A DNA stretch of 28,684 nt, taken from the NCBI GenBank assembly GCA_964058805.1, contig CAXKVV010002134.1:1-28684 (forward strand). The letters run 5' to 3'. A program made the position numbers and the translations under genes. The DNA is from Schoenoplectus triqueter. Taxonomy: Eukaryota > Streptophyta > Magnoliopsida > Poales > Cyperaceae. The notes beneath the pieces are model-generated. The model ran no database searches, had not been told where the DNA came from, and worked only from the letters and a program-made list of their open reading frames with translations. This document shows positions 19,261 through 28,475 of this stretch, piece after piece. Within the stretch, counting starts at the first letter, position 1. The number at the start of each line of letters is the position of its first letter.

Positions 19261-20265
19261 GTGACAGGTGCGTCCTCGAGTTTTCGGGTTGAATTGTTTC
19301 TCGACGATGTCACTTTGGCTAGCCTTGATGACGTTGGTTTCTACCTTTATCAAATTTTGATGGCTCAACCCAACAATGAGTCCCTTGTGTTCAACTTCAA
19401 CGATGAGATGTTCAGATTTGATGGGTTTATCCAAGTGTTTGTGATTGATGTTATCGAGCTAATGAATAGAGCTTCGCTAAACGTCTCAATTATTTAGATT
19501 TTCTGTATATAAGAATATATTTAACTTTAATTTTTTTTGTTAAGGTTTAAGTATAATAATGATATACTTATATGCTTGCAGGACTCAAGTAAAGTGATGC
19601 ATGACATATGAAGTCACCAGCTGCTGCTTTTGGATCCATACAAATGCTCGGAGACTGGTTAAAAGTGAATTCAATGCAGCTACAAAATATTTGAGTGATA
19701 GGTTTAGAGTTGATGGGGATCTCCCTTTTATGTTCTTATCATGCCATAAAGGGTCGGTAACATCTTTAAGAATTAATTTATTCCTAATCTTTATAATAGC
19801 TAAGTAATAAATAGTTTTATAGGCAATATTGGCTTATTCTCATTGTCAACTTCCTGAAGAATATTATTTATATCTTGGATCCTCTGAATAACGACTCAAC
19901 AGGGCCGTTGGTCATCCAAAATATTTTAATTATGCAAGTTCATTTATTTATATTCTCAAAGAAAATATTACATATTAATTTTCTAATTATTTTGCAGAGC
20001 TTTACGATATTACTGGACTACGATACAAGAACAAAATAAGAAGCAAGTTCAAATATGTCACGGTTAAGGTACGTAATTGTTTTATATTGAAATTTAAATT
20101 TAAATTATCTAATATTTATAGTTTACATATTTATTATGTATAATTTTAGGGTCCGACACAACTTGGTGGCTCGGAATGTGCCAATCATGTCATGAGATTA
20201 GTTCATGACATTATCTCGAATTACCACAAGAAGACAGTATTCCGAGGTATATATTTTAATGAATA
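19261..20265 (+). pseudogene. Ulp1-like (C48) cysteine protease remnant in the CACTA element
   Basis: Exon-like pieces on the plus strand. The first (about 19264-19497) ends in VFVIDVIELMNRASLNVSII, matching the region before the protease domain in transposon Ulp1 proteins. SHQLLLLDPYKC (about 19611-19646) fits the H-W-x-L-L-x-I-D-P segment with the catalytic His. GPTQLGGSECANHVMR (about 20151-20197) fits the Q-x-x-x-x-x-C-G-x-Y-V-M-R segment with the catalytic Cys. Such SUMO-protease-like domains are known passengers of plant DNA transposons. Stops and a shift around 19600-19800 make it a pseudogene, and the Asp segment is not recognisable. Identity is by eye. Confidence 0.65.
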
Positions 20266-21091
20266 AGTTTCATAACCTCCCTTGTGCAGCCATGAGTATG
20301 CATCTATACTAACCTGGAAACACAATCAGGAGATAAATTCGACTTGATAGACTAAATGGGTAAAATGTGAGGGAAATAATTGAAAAAGGAGGGAAAATGA
20401 ATTTTTACCCTACAACCAAAATACTTTTTTCTATGCACAGGTTTTAATGAAGGGTTTTTTTTTCTTAGCTTAATTAAATGAGGAAAGGCATCCACCTGAT
20501 TCCTGTTAACAAATAATTAGAGAAATTAAATGAAATCAGAAACAAAGCTTATACAATAAACTCCAACTCTATGCATGTAAAATCAATATCTATGCTCAAA
20601 TCGCTTTTCAAAAGTATAAAAACTCAATCACATTTGTTTTATCAGAACTCTTACTGCTCACCATCTCTAGTTCTAATTTAAAACCTCAAAAATCTAATGA
20701 ATACTCCATTCCTCAAAGTCAAAATTCGTGCCACAAATCTCTAAAGAATGCAATAAACCTAGAAAAATGTAGAATCTCTCACAAATGAGAGTAAAATAGG
20801 GTAGCAGCATACTTTAGACTATCAAGGAGACAACAAGTGCCAGATAGAGTTGAAGGGGTCGTAGGGTTTGATTTACTGAAGAATTTTGAGTTCATAATGG
20901 AGTCTTAGGTTTGGAGAAATTGGGGTTATGAGGGATATGGCTAGGATTAGGATTTGACGGGACAGAGAAAGAGGAGGAAGGGCAGTCTCATGACCAATGA
21001 CCAGGCTGACCGCACAAGTACAAACCAATTGATGCAGACTGTGCCATCTCCGATCTTTCTCTCTTTCATGAGACATAGTATGATGCAGGAA
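20266..21091. other. Non-coding interior of the CACTA element
   Basis: AT-rich sequence with no transposon protein similarity that I can see. The part from about 20870 may belong to the captured segment that includes the NAC-like fragment. Confidence 0.4.
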
Positions 21092-21240
21092 CCCTCGGTT
21101 GGTGTGTAGCGGCGATTGGACTTGTTGGAGTACTTGCGATCAAGGGGCCTGAAAAAGTAGCACTCCAAATTGCGGCTCCTGATCCATGGTTTGCAAGGAA
21201 GATGACATGGCACGAACTTGTTCCGGTCTAGAGGAGGAGC
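21092..21240 (-). pseudogene. Captured NAC-domain transcription factor fragment (antisense in CACTA)
   Basis: Minus-strand frame reads DRNKFVPCHLPCKPWIRSRN, then LECYFFRPLDRKYSNKSNRR and YTPTEG. This aligns with subdomains B-C of NAC proteins (K-F-E-P-W-D-L-P, then S-R-D-L-E-W-Y-F-F-S-P-L-D-R-K-Y-x-N-G-S-x-T-N-R-A-T-E-x-G). Two key tryptophans are replaced by cysteine (P-W to P-C, E-W-Y to E-C-Y) and the T-N-R-A-T block is altered, so it is decayed. Upstream on the minus strand (21241-21470) is a pyrimidine-rich stretch that could be the donor gene's 5' UTR. NAC proteins are plant DNA-binding regulators; this piece is too short to act as one. The likely origin is transduplication of a host gene by the transposon. 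Confidence 0.6.
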
Positions 21241-21819
21241 ATTGGAATGGAAGAGGAGGAACGACCTAGTAGAGTCAGGACATAGACAAACGTAAGAGAG
21301 AGGTGTGAAGAGAGAGTCGGTTGGGGGTAGTGGAGATGGGAAGAGGGTTTTCTCTTGCGTCGATTGGGAGGAGTGTGAGAGATCGGGGAAGAGGCGTTGT
21401 GTTGAAGTGTTGGAGATGGTTTTGAATTTTCATCGAGAGAGGCAGAAGTAGCGAAAAGGATAAGCGCGGAAATCAGTAATGGACTGGAGACGAAGAGAAC
21501 ATCCCGTTATTAAATCTTGTTCGTTCATTTTTTTCATTTCTAATTGTAACCGTCCATTTTCGATGTAGGAGGGTATTTATGAGATTTCACGTCTTAAAAA
21601 TTCAAAATAATTTATCCAAAATAAAATGGATTGTTCGGTGCTTAGATGCTTTTTAAGATAGTAAGATATATATATTTTATTTATATATGCATGCATTATG
21701 TATATATAAATATAATATGTTATTTTAAATGCTACTTATTTTGATTATATAAATATTGTGATATATATATGGATCATATTATTGCTAGCAACAGTGGGTT
21801 AGCACAGAAAATAAAAAAA

Positions 21820-22195
21820 ATACTCAACAACGGAGTTTTTTTCAATAATCATTGTAGAATAGAAAAATACAACGGAAAGAAAGGTATTTAACAACAATTA
21901 TTACTAAATAACCATTGTTAAAGGTATATTCAACAACGGTTCTATCTGAAAAGTTATTTTTGAAAAGTCGTTTAACAATGGTTTTTCCAAAAGAATCGTC
22001 GTTTAATATACCTTTAACAATATTTTTTAATGAATAATCATTGTTAAATACTTCTTTAACAATGATTTTTAATAGCAACCGTTGTTAAAAAGTGCTCCCC
22101 CATTTTCTAAAGTAAGTGCATTAACAATGGTTGTTAATATCCTTATCTAACATCCCCTTCAATAACGGTTGAAACCGTTGTTAAAACCCATTAAA
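21820..22195. repeat. Right subterminal repeats of the CACTA element
   Basis: About a dozen copies of aacaacggtt / aaccattgttaaa / ttaacaatgg in both orientations. The minus-strand open frame across them is built from these repeats and is not a gene. Confidence 0.75.
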
Positions 22196-22230
22196 ATTCA
22201 TTATTAATTTTAAAATATATCATAGTGTAT

Positions 22231-22950
22231 TATTAACCTCGACTTGCATATTTCCATTTAGCTAGTATTTTTTTATTTTAGATAATGATGAAGGTCTAGA
22301 TGTCTAATTTTAAATGTTCCTAAATGATTTTTCATTTGAATTTTGAACCCGCACTATTTTACCATTTATTGGCTAGTATTAATTTAAGGTTGATTATAAC
22401 TGATAGGTTTAGCAATAAAGAAAAAAAAATCAAAAAATGATAACAAATATTGTCATACACAATTAGATGGAACGATCGTGACACAATTAGATCGGGTCTT
22501 ATAAATACTTGAAATTTTAGACTCAATAAGTTGAACTTGAATTGATTGAAGCTAGTTTTGCAATAACAGGACAAATGTCAATTTCATAAAATTATTTAAA
22601 AAATATGACCAACCGAATTGATTCACGGTCATCCAAGTAACAAGTAAAAATATGCCGAGAGAGGAGAGGATTAGAATGGTAAATGAATATATGGAATTCA
22701 CCTCTGTAGGTCAATTTTTTAAGGCAACAGAATTAGCTCACTTGAGTGAAAAAAAAGGAGGCAAAGTTGTGGTAGAGCGGGACCTATTTGACTTGGTAGC
22801 AAAAGGAGACGAGGGTGGGTTACATCAGGGGTTGTCAATGGACAGATGTGGATCATGATTATTTTATTATATCTTTAATCTGATTGGATTATTTTTTTTA
22901 TCCGAACAGATTAAAATAAGATAATTAAATATTTATTATTTATTTTTGAA
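22231..22950. other. intergenic sequence, one unassigned short reading frame
   Basis: A 68-codon plus-strand frame (22652-22858) starts MPREERIRMVNEYMEF and is charged and fairly protein-like, but I recognise no family and see no splice or promoter context. It may be a fragment of a host exon or chance. The rest is AT-rich. Confidence 0.3.
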
Positions 22951-23345
22951 TAAGGTATGGTGATTCATAAAATATAAAATATCATGTGTTTCGTATTGAT
23001 ATTTTAAATTTAAAAGTCTAAATGGACATTCTAAATCATTGAACATAATCATTATATTCAAATATTTTTGAAGATCAAATTTTATATATATTTTTTTAAA
23101 TTTTATTATCTTTTAGATTACAAAAATTGTTGATTAATGATTTTTGCATAATTCAATACTAGCGATTTTCACCTATCTAAAAAGTAGCAAAATGTATCAA
23201 AAAAATATAAATTTTGATTTCCAAAAAATATTTCAATATTAAGATCATTTATAACGGTTTAGATCGGACATTTAGATTTTTAAATTTGAGATACAGATAC
23301 GAAACACAGAAAATTTTATACTTCACGAAGCACCATAGTCTTACT
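22951..23345. mobile_element. MITE H (TCGCGA-type, diverged)
   Basis: Left taaggtatggtgattcataaa, right ttcacgaagcaccatagtctta. The interior tttaaatttaaaagtctaaatg mirrors catttagatttttaaatttgag, and gatcaaattttatatat mirrors atataaattttgatttcc. This is the MITE A/G body with many substitutions, so it is an old copy. The left dyad is lost, while the right retains cttcacgaag. Confidence 0.7.
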
Positions 23346-23790
23346 TATTTATTTTTTTATATAATTTAAAAAACTTAATATTAATTAATATTAATTAGTG
23401 TATATTGAAGTATCAATGATTTGGATCGGTAGGGTAGGTATTATTTTATTAATGTTTCTTCATCCGACCCAATTTAACTTGGGTCAAAAATCTCCGATCT
23501 TTCTGATATAAGATGATTGAATATTTTCAAAACATCTTTTAAATAATTGTATGCATCTTAATCTTAATTAACATATAATTAAACTTAATTAGTACATAAA
23601 TATGCTTTAATTAATTTTTTATGAAAAGATTAGGGTCTTAGCCCTCAAATTTTAATTAATAAAACGAGTTAACCTAACCTAAGACGGGCCAAAAATTATA
23701 AATCATACTCAATTCAATTATTCTCGAGATATGTCAGGTCAAATCAAGTTAATCTATCGAAGCGGATCAGTTATTAACACCCCCTACTCA
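23346..23790. other. intergenic sequence, no gene seen
   Basis: AT-rich with scattered gaccc/gggtc words (about 23430-23480 and 23670-23740) that may be worn pentamer repeats of the hAT-like family. Confidence 0.35.
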
Positions 23791-23798
23791 TATACCTT
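23791..23798. repeat. Target-site duplication of hAT-like element 2 (left)
   Basis: tatacctt, identical to 24112-24119. Confidence 0.9.
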
Positions 23799-24111
23799 TA
23801 GAGGTGGCAATCGGGCGGGTCGGGTCAGGTTCGGGTTCAGGTCGGGCGGGTCGGGTCAGTTTGACTTTTTGGAAGAAATCGGGTCGGGCCGGGTCGGGTC
23901 AGGGTCGGGTCGGGTCGGGTCAATTTACATGTTGTGTTTTTTCAGATCATTGATAGATTTCGATTGGATTGAAAGCCATTTGATCTCGGGTCGGGTCGGG
24001 TCAGATCGGGTTCGAGTCGGGTCGGATCAGTTTGATTTTCTTAAAAAATCGGGTCGGGTCGGGTTCGGGTCGGGCGGGTTTGTCGGGTCGGGTCGGGTTC
24101 TGCCACCTCTA
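23799..24111. mobile_element. Non-autonomous hAT-like element 2 with GGGTC tandem repeats
   Basis: Begins TAGAGGTGGCAATCGGG and ends gggttctgccacctcta, giving 11-bp inverted termini (TAGAGGTGGCA). It is flanked by a perfect 8-bp target duplication, tatacctt, at 23791-23798 and 24112-24119. The 313-bp element is mostly gggtc/gggtcggg units in one direction (about 23811-23921 and 23988-24100) around an AT-richer centre. It encodes nothing: the long frame through it exists because 5-bp repeats rarely make stops. It is clearly a relative of 271-1589. Confidence 0.9.
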
Positions 24112-24119
24112 TATACCTT
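24112..24119. repeat. Target-site duplication of hAT-like element 2 (right)
   Basis: tatacctt, identical to 23791-23798. Confidence 0.9.
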
Positions 24120-25942
24120 ATACCGTGTCTACAAATTTTGGCTATTTTGTATCCATCAAATTGAAACTTTGAAAATTGCTTCAACACTTACATTCATTTA
24201 AATCACTTTGTATCCTCTGCTCGCAGACCTTGTACTAACTCTTTTCAGATCTGCTCAATGAAATTTATATAGTAGACCTTTCGTATCGTATTTTGAAAAA
24301 AGAAAGAAAAAATTGCTTCAATACGCCATTTTTTATTCTGGCCACTCAAAATGCAATGGAAATTCACTCGCAAATTCTTCTTTCTTACCTATTCTTTTAT
24401 TTTCTCAATGTAATGAAATAATAATTGTTTGGACACTAAACTAAGAGATATATATTCATATATATATATTAACTTAATTTCTCTTACTAATTTAATTTCA
24501 TATAGGTGGTTTTCTTCCCACTTTATTGTTATGTGCAAACAATGAAGTTTGCAAGGAAGAAAGAAAGCAATTGGTTGTTGAAGTCTCATTTAATTTGGGT
24601 CGTGCGTCCTCCGTAGTACTCTATGTTCGTGAATCTCAATCATCGAATTTGTATGACAATCAGAGTAGTCAGAACGGTAAAAGCTTAGATGCATGGGGTG
24701 GGGAAATACTCTGAATTATTTGATTTGAGGGGGCAATGCATATGACATGGTCGGTGAACGACTAAAGCTTAGGTTTCACTTCCAAAGCATGGGTTGATGG
24801 CTTGATGGGCAGTATTACATGCACCAACTTTTCTGAAAAGATTTCGTTTCAAGGCTTCAAGCACATCACATAAATTACAAGAAAGGTAATAATATATATA
24901 TATATAAAACAAAGAAAGATAAGAGGTGCATCGAAGGGAGGGAGAAAGCCTCCCAGACCCAGCTGGGGGTTGGGTCATGCGTAAAAAGGTCTCTTCGAGT
25001 ACAAAAAAAATTTGAGCCCAAAAAAAAAATAAAGGAATACACGTTAGAATTCGCTTCAAGCTCTGAGTGCAGCTTTTCTGTGGACGACCTGATATGGTAA
25101 TTCATGGAATCTTTACTATCTTTCTCGAATAATGATGAGACTCTAAGTTATTTAATTATTATTTATTACCTTTTAAATGTTCATAAAGAATTTTATTCGA
25201 ATTTTGTATCCGTACTTGTAATAGAAGAATTGTTCTATTGGATGGTTTGCAAATTAATTTGTGATGTACATCAAATTGACTAATAAATCAGCTATTAATT
25301 TGTGTCATTTTATTTCATTGTAAAGCTCCGCCACTTGTCTATTCTGAGTAATGTGCAAATTTCATAACAAATTGTTCCTGTCCTGCCACAATCTATCCGA
25401 CGCTCTCTCTTGTTGCTCTGCTTTTTCTCTCTTCTTTTCCTTAAGAAATTAATTAATTATATGAGGAGCTGGTTCTAGCCTTTTTGGAAACTTCTCTTTT
25501 GCCTCACTCAACAAAAGCTTGTCTTTTAATTTGCATTTGAAAACGGAATTAAAGAAATGCTAATAGGCTTTATGGTAGCTTGTACTATATCTACACCTCC
25601 GTCATTGATTATATTTTATTTTGTTGTTTTTTGGTTGACTGATTTTCAGTAGTGAACACTACCTTTTATAAGAACAGATTTTTCGTTTCTCTTGGTTTTA
25701 CTAGCGCGTACATTCTAATGATTTATAATTTGTGTTTTAGATGGTTCAAGTAGTAACTTAATTAAAGATAATTTAGTAAAACTTGAAAGATACCAGATAA
25801 ACTGTGTTCGAAATTAAAAAGAAAATGAAAAAAAAAACTCTTCTGGCATGCGTGGATTGCGACAACATCATAATTAGCATATCGTTGATATTTTGACTAC
25901 AACGTCGTCTTCATTCAGATTTATTACTTCGTTTGGTATAAC
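24120..25942. other. intergenic sequence, no gene seen
   Basis: About 1.8 kb with only short frames on both strands (24389-25105) that lack recognisable domains. The stretch 24940-25010 is more GC-rich (cccagacccagctgggggttgggtc) and contains the short inverted repeat cccagctggg; its origin is unknown. Confidence 0.4.
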
Positions 25943-26216
25943 TGTTGAGAATAATAATAAAATAGTAATAAAGTAAGAGATTGTTACTGTAGTATTGTAC
26001 AGTACCGTTATATAGTAATGTTAGATAAAAGTTATAGACAACCATTAGAAATTATAGACTAGACTATCAATTGTAATTAATATAATACTATTATAATAGA
26101 CATCAATTTTATATATATCAAACGTAGAGAGAACAAGCAATATACAATGAAATTCATCACCATCTTCCTTTTTCTCTATTTTACTCAAATCTTCTACTGA
26201 ACTCAAAAACTCAACA
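25943..26216 (+). mobile_element. Copia-type 5' LTR
   Basis: Begins TGTTGAGAATAATAATAAAATAG and ends ...actcaaaaactcaaca, with perfect 7-bp inverted ends (TGTTGAG/CTCAACA). The 3' part is rich in ctt/ttc pyrimidine tracts, as is usual in Copia LTRs. A primer-binding site follows with no gap. No second LTR copy is seen in the window, so the element is truncated, interrupted by other insertions, or runs beyond the right edge. Confidence 0.7.
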
Positions 26217-26228
26217 TGATGTCAGAGC
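26217..26228 (+). promoter_or_regulatory. Retrotransposon primer-binding site (initiator tRNA-Met type)
   Basis: tgatgtcagagc directly after the LTR, matching the usual plant Copia site TGGTATCAGAGC at 10 of 12 positions. Both mismatches are G/A differences, consistent with decay of methylated sequence. Confidence 0.65.
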
Positions 26229-26271
26229 AGGTCATAGAACCTATCTTAGAAAATTTCGCAAAGCAAAAAAG

Positions 26272-26604
26272 ATGATCCAAGAGTCATCAAAGCCAGAGGC
26301 CAAATCGCAACAACTGAGCCATTGTGTCACTGGTACAATAACATGTGTACCAACAAAGACTACAACCAAGCTCAAACAAGAGCTAGTACCAAAAAGCCCT
26401 ACCACCTCTGTCCCACAAGGAAATCCTAGACAAAGGGCTGAAGGTATAAAAGCCCTACCACCTCCTATTCATTCGAGGTGGATGACTCTCAGGAGATTCA
26501 GGAGAGAAAATCTCCTGAGGGGTCATCCATTTAATTATTGTTTACTGACATGTGGATTCAACACTTCAGTGATAGACATTAAGGAAGTCAAGATCAAACT
26601 CTGA
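26272..26604 (+). other. Open frame in the retroelement interior, function unknown
   Basis: A 110-codon frame starting MIQESSKPEAKSQQL, 55 bp downstream of the primer-binding site, is basic and rich in Ser, Thr, Pro and Lys. I cannot match it to a gag domain (no CCHC zinc knuckle is visible). It contains a 17-bp direct repeat, aaaagccctaccacctc (26392-26408 and 26448-26464), and the strong hairpin at 26480-26528, which argue for leader-like non-coding sequence rather than a protein gene. Confidence 0.25.
26480..26528 (+). repeat. Strong stem-loop, 19-bp stem with 10-base loop
   Basis: ggatgactctcaggagatt (26480-26498) pairs with aatctcctgaggggtcatcc (26509-26528), leaving the loop caggagagaa. 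As RNA the only imperfections are one G-U pair and one bulged G. The gc-rich stem stands out in this region. Confidence 0.8.
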
Positions 26605-26734
26605 AAATTAATTCTCAAAGCAAACCCTAAGAGCTGAAGCAATACAATCCCTATACAACAAGAACTGTGTCAATGTCAAGCCAGTACTTTAATATAGCCA
26701 ATCACAAGAAATCTCAATGTGATTTTGCTTTCAA

Positions 26735-26951
26735 GGCTGATCAGGTGCCAAAGCTGTGAGCAACCACCTGATCAAGCCAAGGTTTGTGTCAATTGTTGAT
26801 AAGTAATCAGCTGTTGACCAAATCATCTTCATAAATATGAATTGAAAGTCAATTTCACAAGACTAATCAGATGTCAAAGCTGTGAGCAACCATCTGATCA
26901 AGTCTGGATTTGTATCAATTGTTGACAAGTAATCAACTGTTGGTCAAATCA
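26735..26951. repeat. Two direct repeats of 91 bp (26735-26825, 26861-26951) each with a hairpin
   Basis: The units are 77 of 91 identical (about 85 percent) and colinear, separated by 35 bp. Each contains an inverted repeat: tgatcaggtg / cacctgatca in unit 1 and atcagatg / catctgat in unit 2, around the conserved loop core caaagctgtgagcaac. Thirteen of the fourteen differences are transitions. Confidence 0.85.
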
Positions 26952-27375
26952 AATTCTAATAAACATCAATACAAGTCTAATTGGTATTTAATTAGGGTGA
27001 TTTCTGCAAGAGAATTTTATTTGACAGAGACACTGAGCTATAATTGAAATCTGGGATCAATTAAGAGAGGAAAATATGATTTTCTTGGAAAATAAATTTT
27101 TAATGCAAGGAGGCAACGGCAAAAGTTGAATTAAAAATTACAGGAGTGATCATCATGAATTTAGAGATTTTTGATGAAAATTTTATAATTTTTGGATAAG
27201 TGGAGCTATTAAAATAAATTCAGAGAAAATAAAACAGATTAAATAGGCAAATCAAGGGCTGAGATTCAATCAGAGACTTGTCTGGGTGCAACTTGAGGAC
27301 AGAAACACTGCTCGGTGCAAACTAGGGATCTCAAACATACACACACAGGATTAGAGAAGAGAAAGAGAGGATACC

Positions 27376-27600
27376 ACATGGCAGCACCCCATTGGGCCAC
27401 CTCAGCATGTCAGTGCCACGTGGCAGCACGTCATTGGTCCACCTCACCCATGTGCGGTCCCACATACCTGACAAGTGGTCCCACTTATGCCACGTGGCAG
27501 CACCTCATTGGGCCACCTCAGCATGTCAGTACCATATGGCAGTCAACCAATGGTCCACCTCACCCAGCCCATGCCACGTGACAGGACACCATTCAACCAT
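27376..27600. repeat. Tandem repeat array with G-box motifs (CCACGTGGCAGCA...CATTGG...CCACCTCA)
   Basis: Five degenerate copies start at about 27376, 27417, 27490, 27531 and 27573. Copy 1 and copy 3 (ccac-tggcagcac-ccattgggccacctcagcatgtcagt) are nearly identical, and copies 2 and 4 share cattggtccacctcaccca or a variant, so a two-copy block was duplicated. CACGTG occurs in copies 2, 3 and 5; copy 1 has CACATG and copy 4 CATATG. Each unit also carries a ttgg or ccaat word. The two overlapping frames here are repeat-driven and not genes. Confidence 0.85.
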
Positions 27601-27689
27601 ATCATACCATCCAGAGACACATGGCAAAACCTGATTGTTGGGTTTTAGAATGCCCAAATCCCATTAATGCTCAAACTGCGGAAAGATCG

Positions 27690-27870
27690 TAGAATAAAAA
27701 TTTTATTTCTACTTAAGTTAGGGATTAAAGCATGTCGGATAATTACCGAGAGATACAGACATTTAATCCTTTACAAAAGACGGTAAAATATTATTTTACT
27801 TCTAACTTAAGCTTAGAGTTAAAGTGGTATGTCGAATGATTACCGAGAGATACACACCTCTTTAAACCTT
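27690..27870. repeat. Two direct repeats of about 85 bp
   Basis: ttatttctacttaagttagggattaaag...gtcggataattaccgagagataca (27690-27772) and ttttacttctaacttaagcttagagttaaag...gtcgaatgattaccgagagataca (27783-27870). The strongest shared block is attaccgagagataca. Confidence 0.75.
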
Positions 27871-28287
27871 TATTGATCTACTCCATGATTGATTTCTAAA
27901 ACATTAATCTACTTAACAATTAAATAGATTAATATAAGATGTTATACCTCGCTTCCAAATTTTAATGGGAATGAAAATCGGCTTGTCTCGGAGCACCAAA
28001 TGTCTGATGCCTCTGTAGGTTATCCACCAAGACTGACCAGAGAGCGGCTTATTTCTTTTGCCAGAAATACTGTAAACCGCGGTTTCTCGCAAAAACACTA
28101 TTCACCTAAGAAAAAGACGAAATAGTACTATTCACAACTCGTAGTAATTCTGTTTCACAAATGTGCATAAATACCGCAACTTTCATAAAAACACTATTCA
28201 CCGATCCCGTGAATTCTGAAACAACCGTATACCGAGAGAGAGAAAGTAGAACTGATTTGGTGTAGCTTTCTCTCTCACCCTACCCCT

Positions 28288-28296
28288 CTATTTATA
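28288..28296 (-). promoter_or_regulatory. TATA box of the probable LTR promoter
   Basis: Minus strand TATAAATAG followed by GGGGTAGGGTGAGAGAGAAAGC, a classic plant core-promoter layout inside the putative LTR. Confidence 0.6.
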
Positions 28297-28310
28297 GAAA
28301 ATGTGAGATT

Positions 28311-28475
28311 GATAAATTACCAAAATACCCTTATGAATAGTAGGGAGGTTCCAATGTGAAAAGACCAAAATACCCTTAAAGTTCATTCAATTTACCAAAA
28401 CGCCATTGGGCTTTTTGGCCAAATTACCGAAATACCCTTGGGCTTTTGGCCAAATTACCAAAATACCCTTGGAGG
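28311..28475. repeat. Five tandem-like copies of ttaccaaaataccctt(ggg)
   Basis: Copies begin near 28316, 28363, 28393, 28424 and 28456, each followed by a variable spacer; the last ones share gggctttt(t)ggccaaattacc. They fall upstream of the TATA box on the minus strand, that is in the putative U3 enhancer region. Confidence 0.75.

Larger units (their letters stand above)
15154..22227 (+). mobile_element. Full-length, inactivated CACTA (En/Spm) transposon with captured sequence
   Basis: Left end CACTAAAATATAAAACG; right end read inverted CACTATGATATATTTT (10 of the first 12 bases agree). It is flanked by the same 3-bp target duplication, tat (15151-15153 and 22228-22230), as expected for CACTA elements. 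Both ends carry subterminal aacaacggttt/aaaccgttgttaa-type repeats, about 15260-15500 on the left and 21820-22195 on the right. Between them, in plus orientation, lie remnants of a TNP2-type transposase, a Ptta/En/Spm-type second protein and a Ulp1-like protease, then a minus-strand NAC-like fragment. Stops and frameshifts show it is no longer autonomous. The terminal match is short, so the exact end bases deserve checking, but ends, duplication, subterminal repeats and coding content agree. Confidence 0.85.

Noticed and set aside
21842..22078. 78-codon minus-strand frame
   Set aside because: Built from CACTA subterminal repeats.
23731..24201. 156-codon Gly/Arg/Ser-rich frame, the second longest in the window
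   Set aside because: Runs through the GGGTC tandem repeats of a MITE with a perfect target duplication; a 5-bp repeat rarely gives stops, so length is not evidence of coding.
27315..27634. Two overlapping frames rich in His, Pro and Thr
   Set aside because: Repeat-driven frames over the G-box tandem array.
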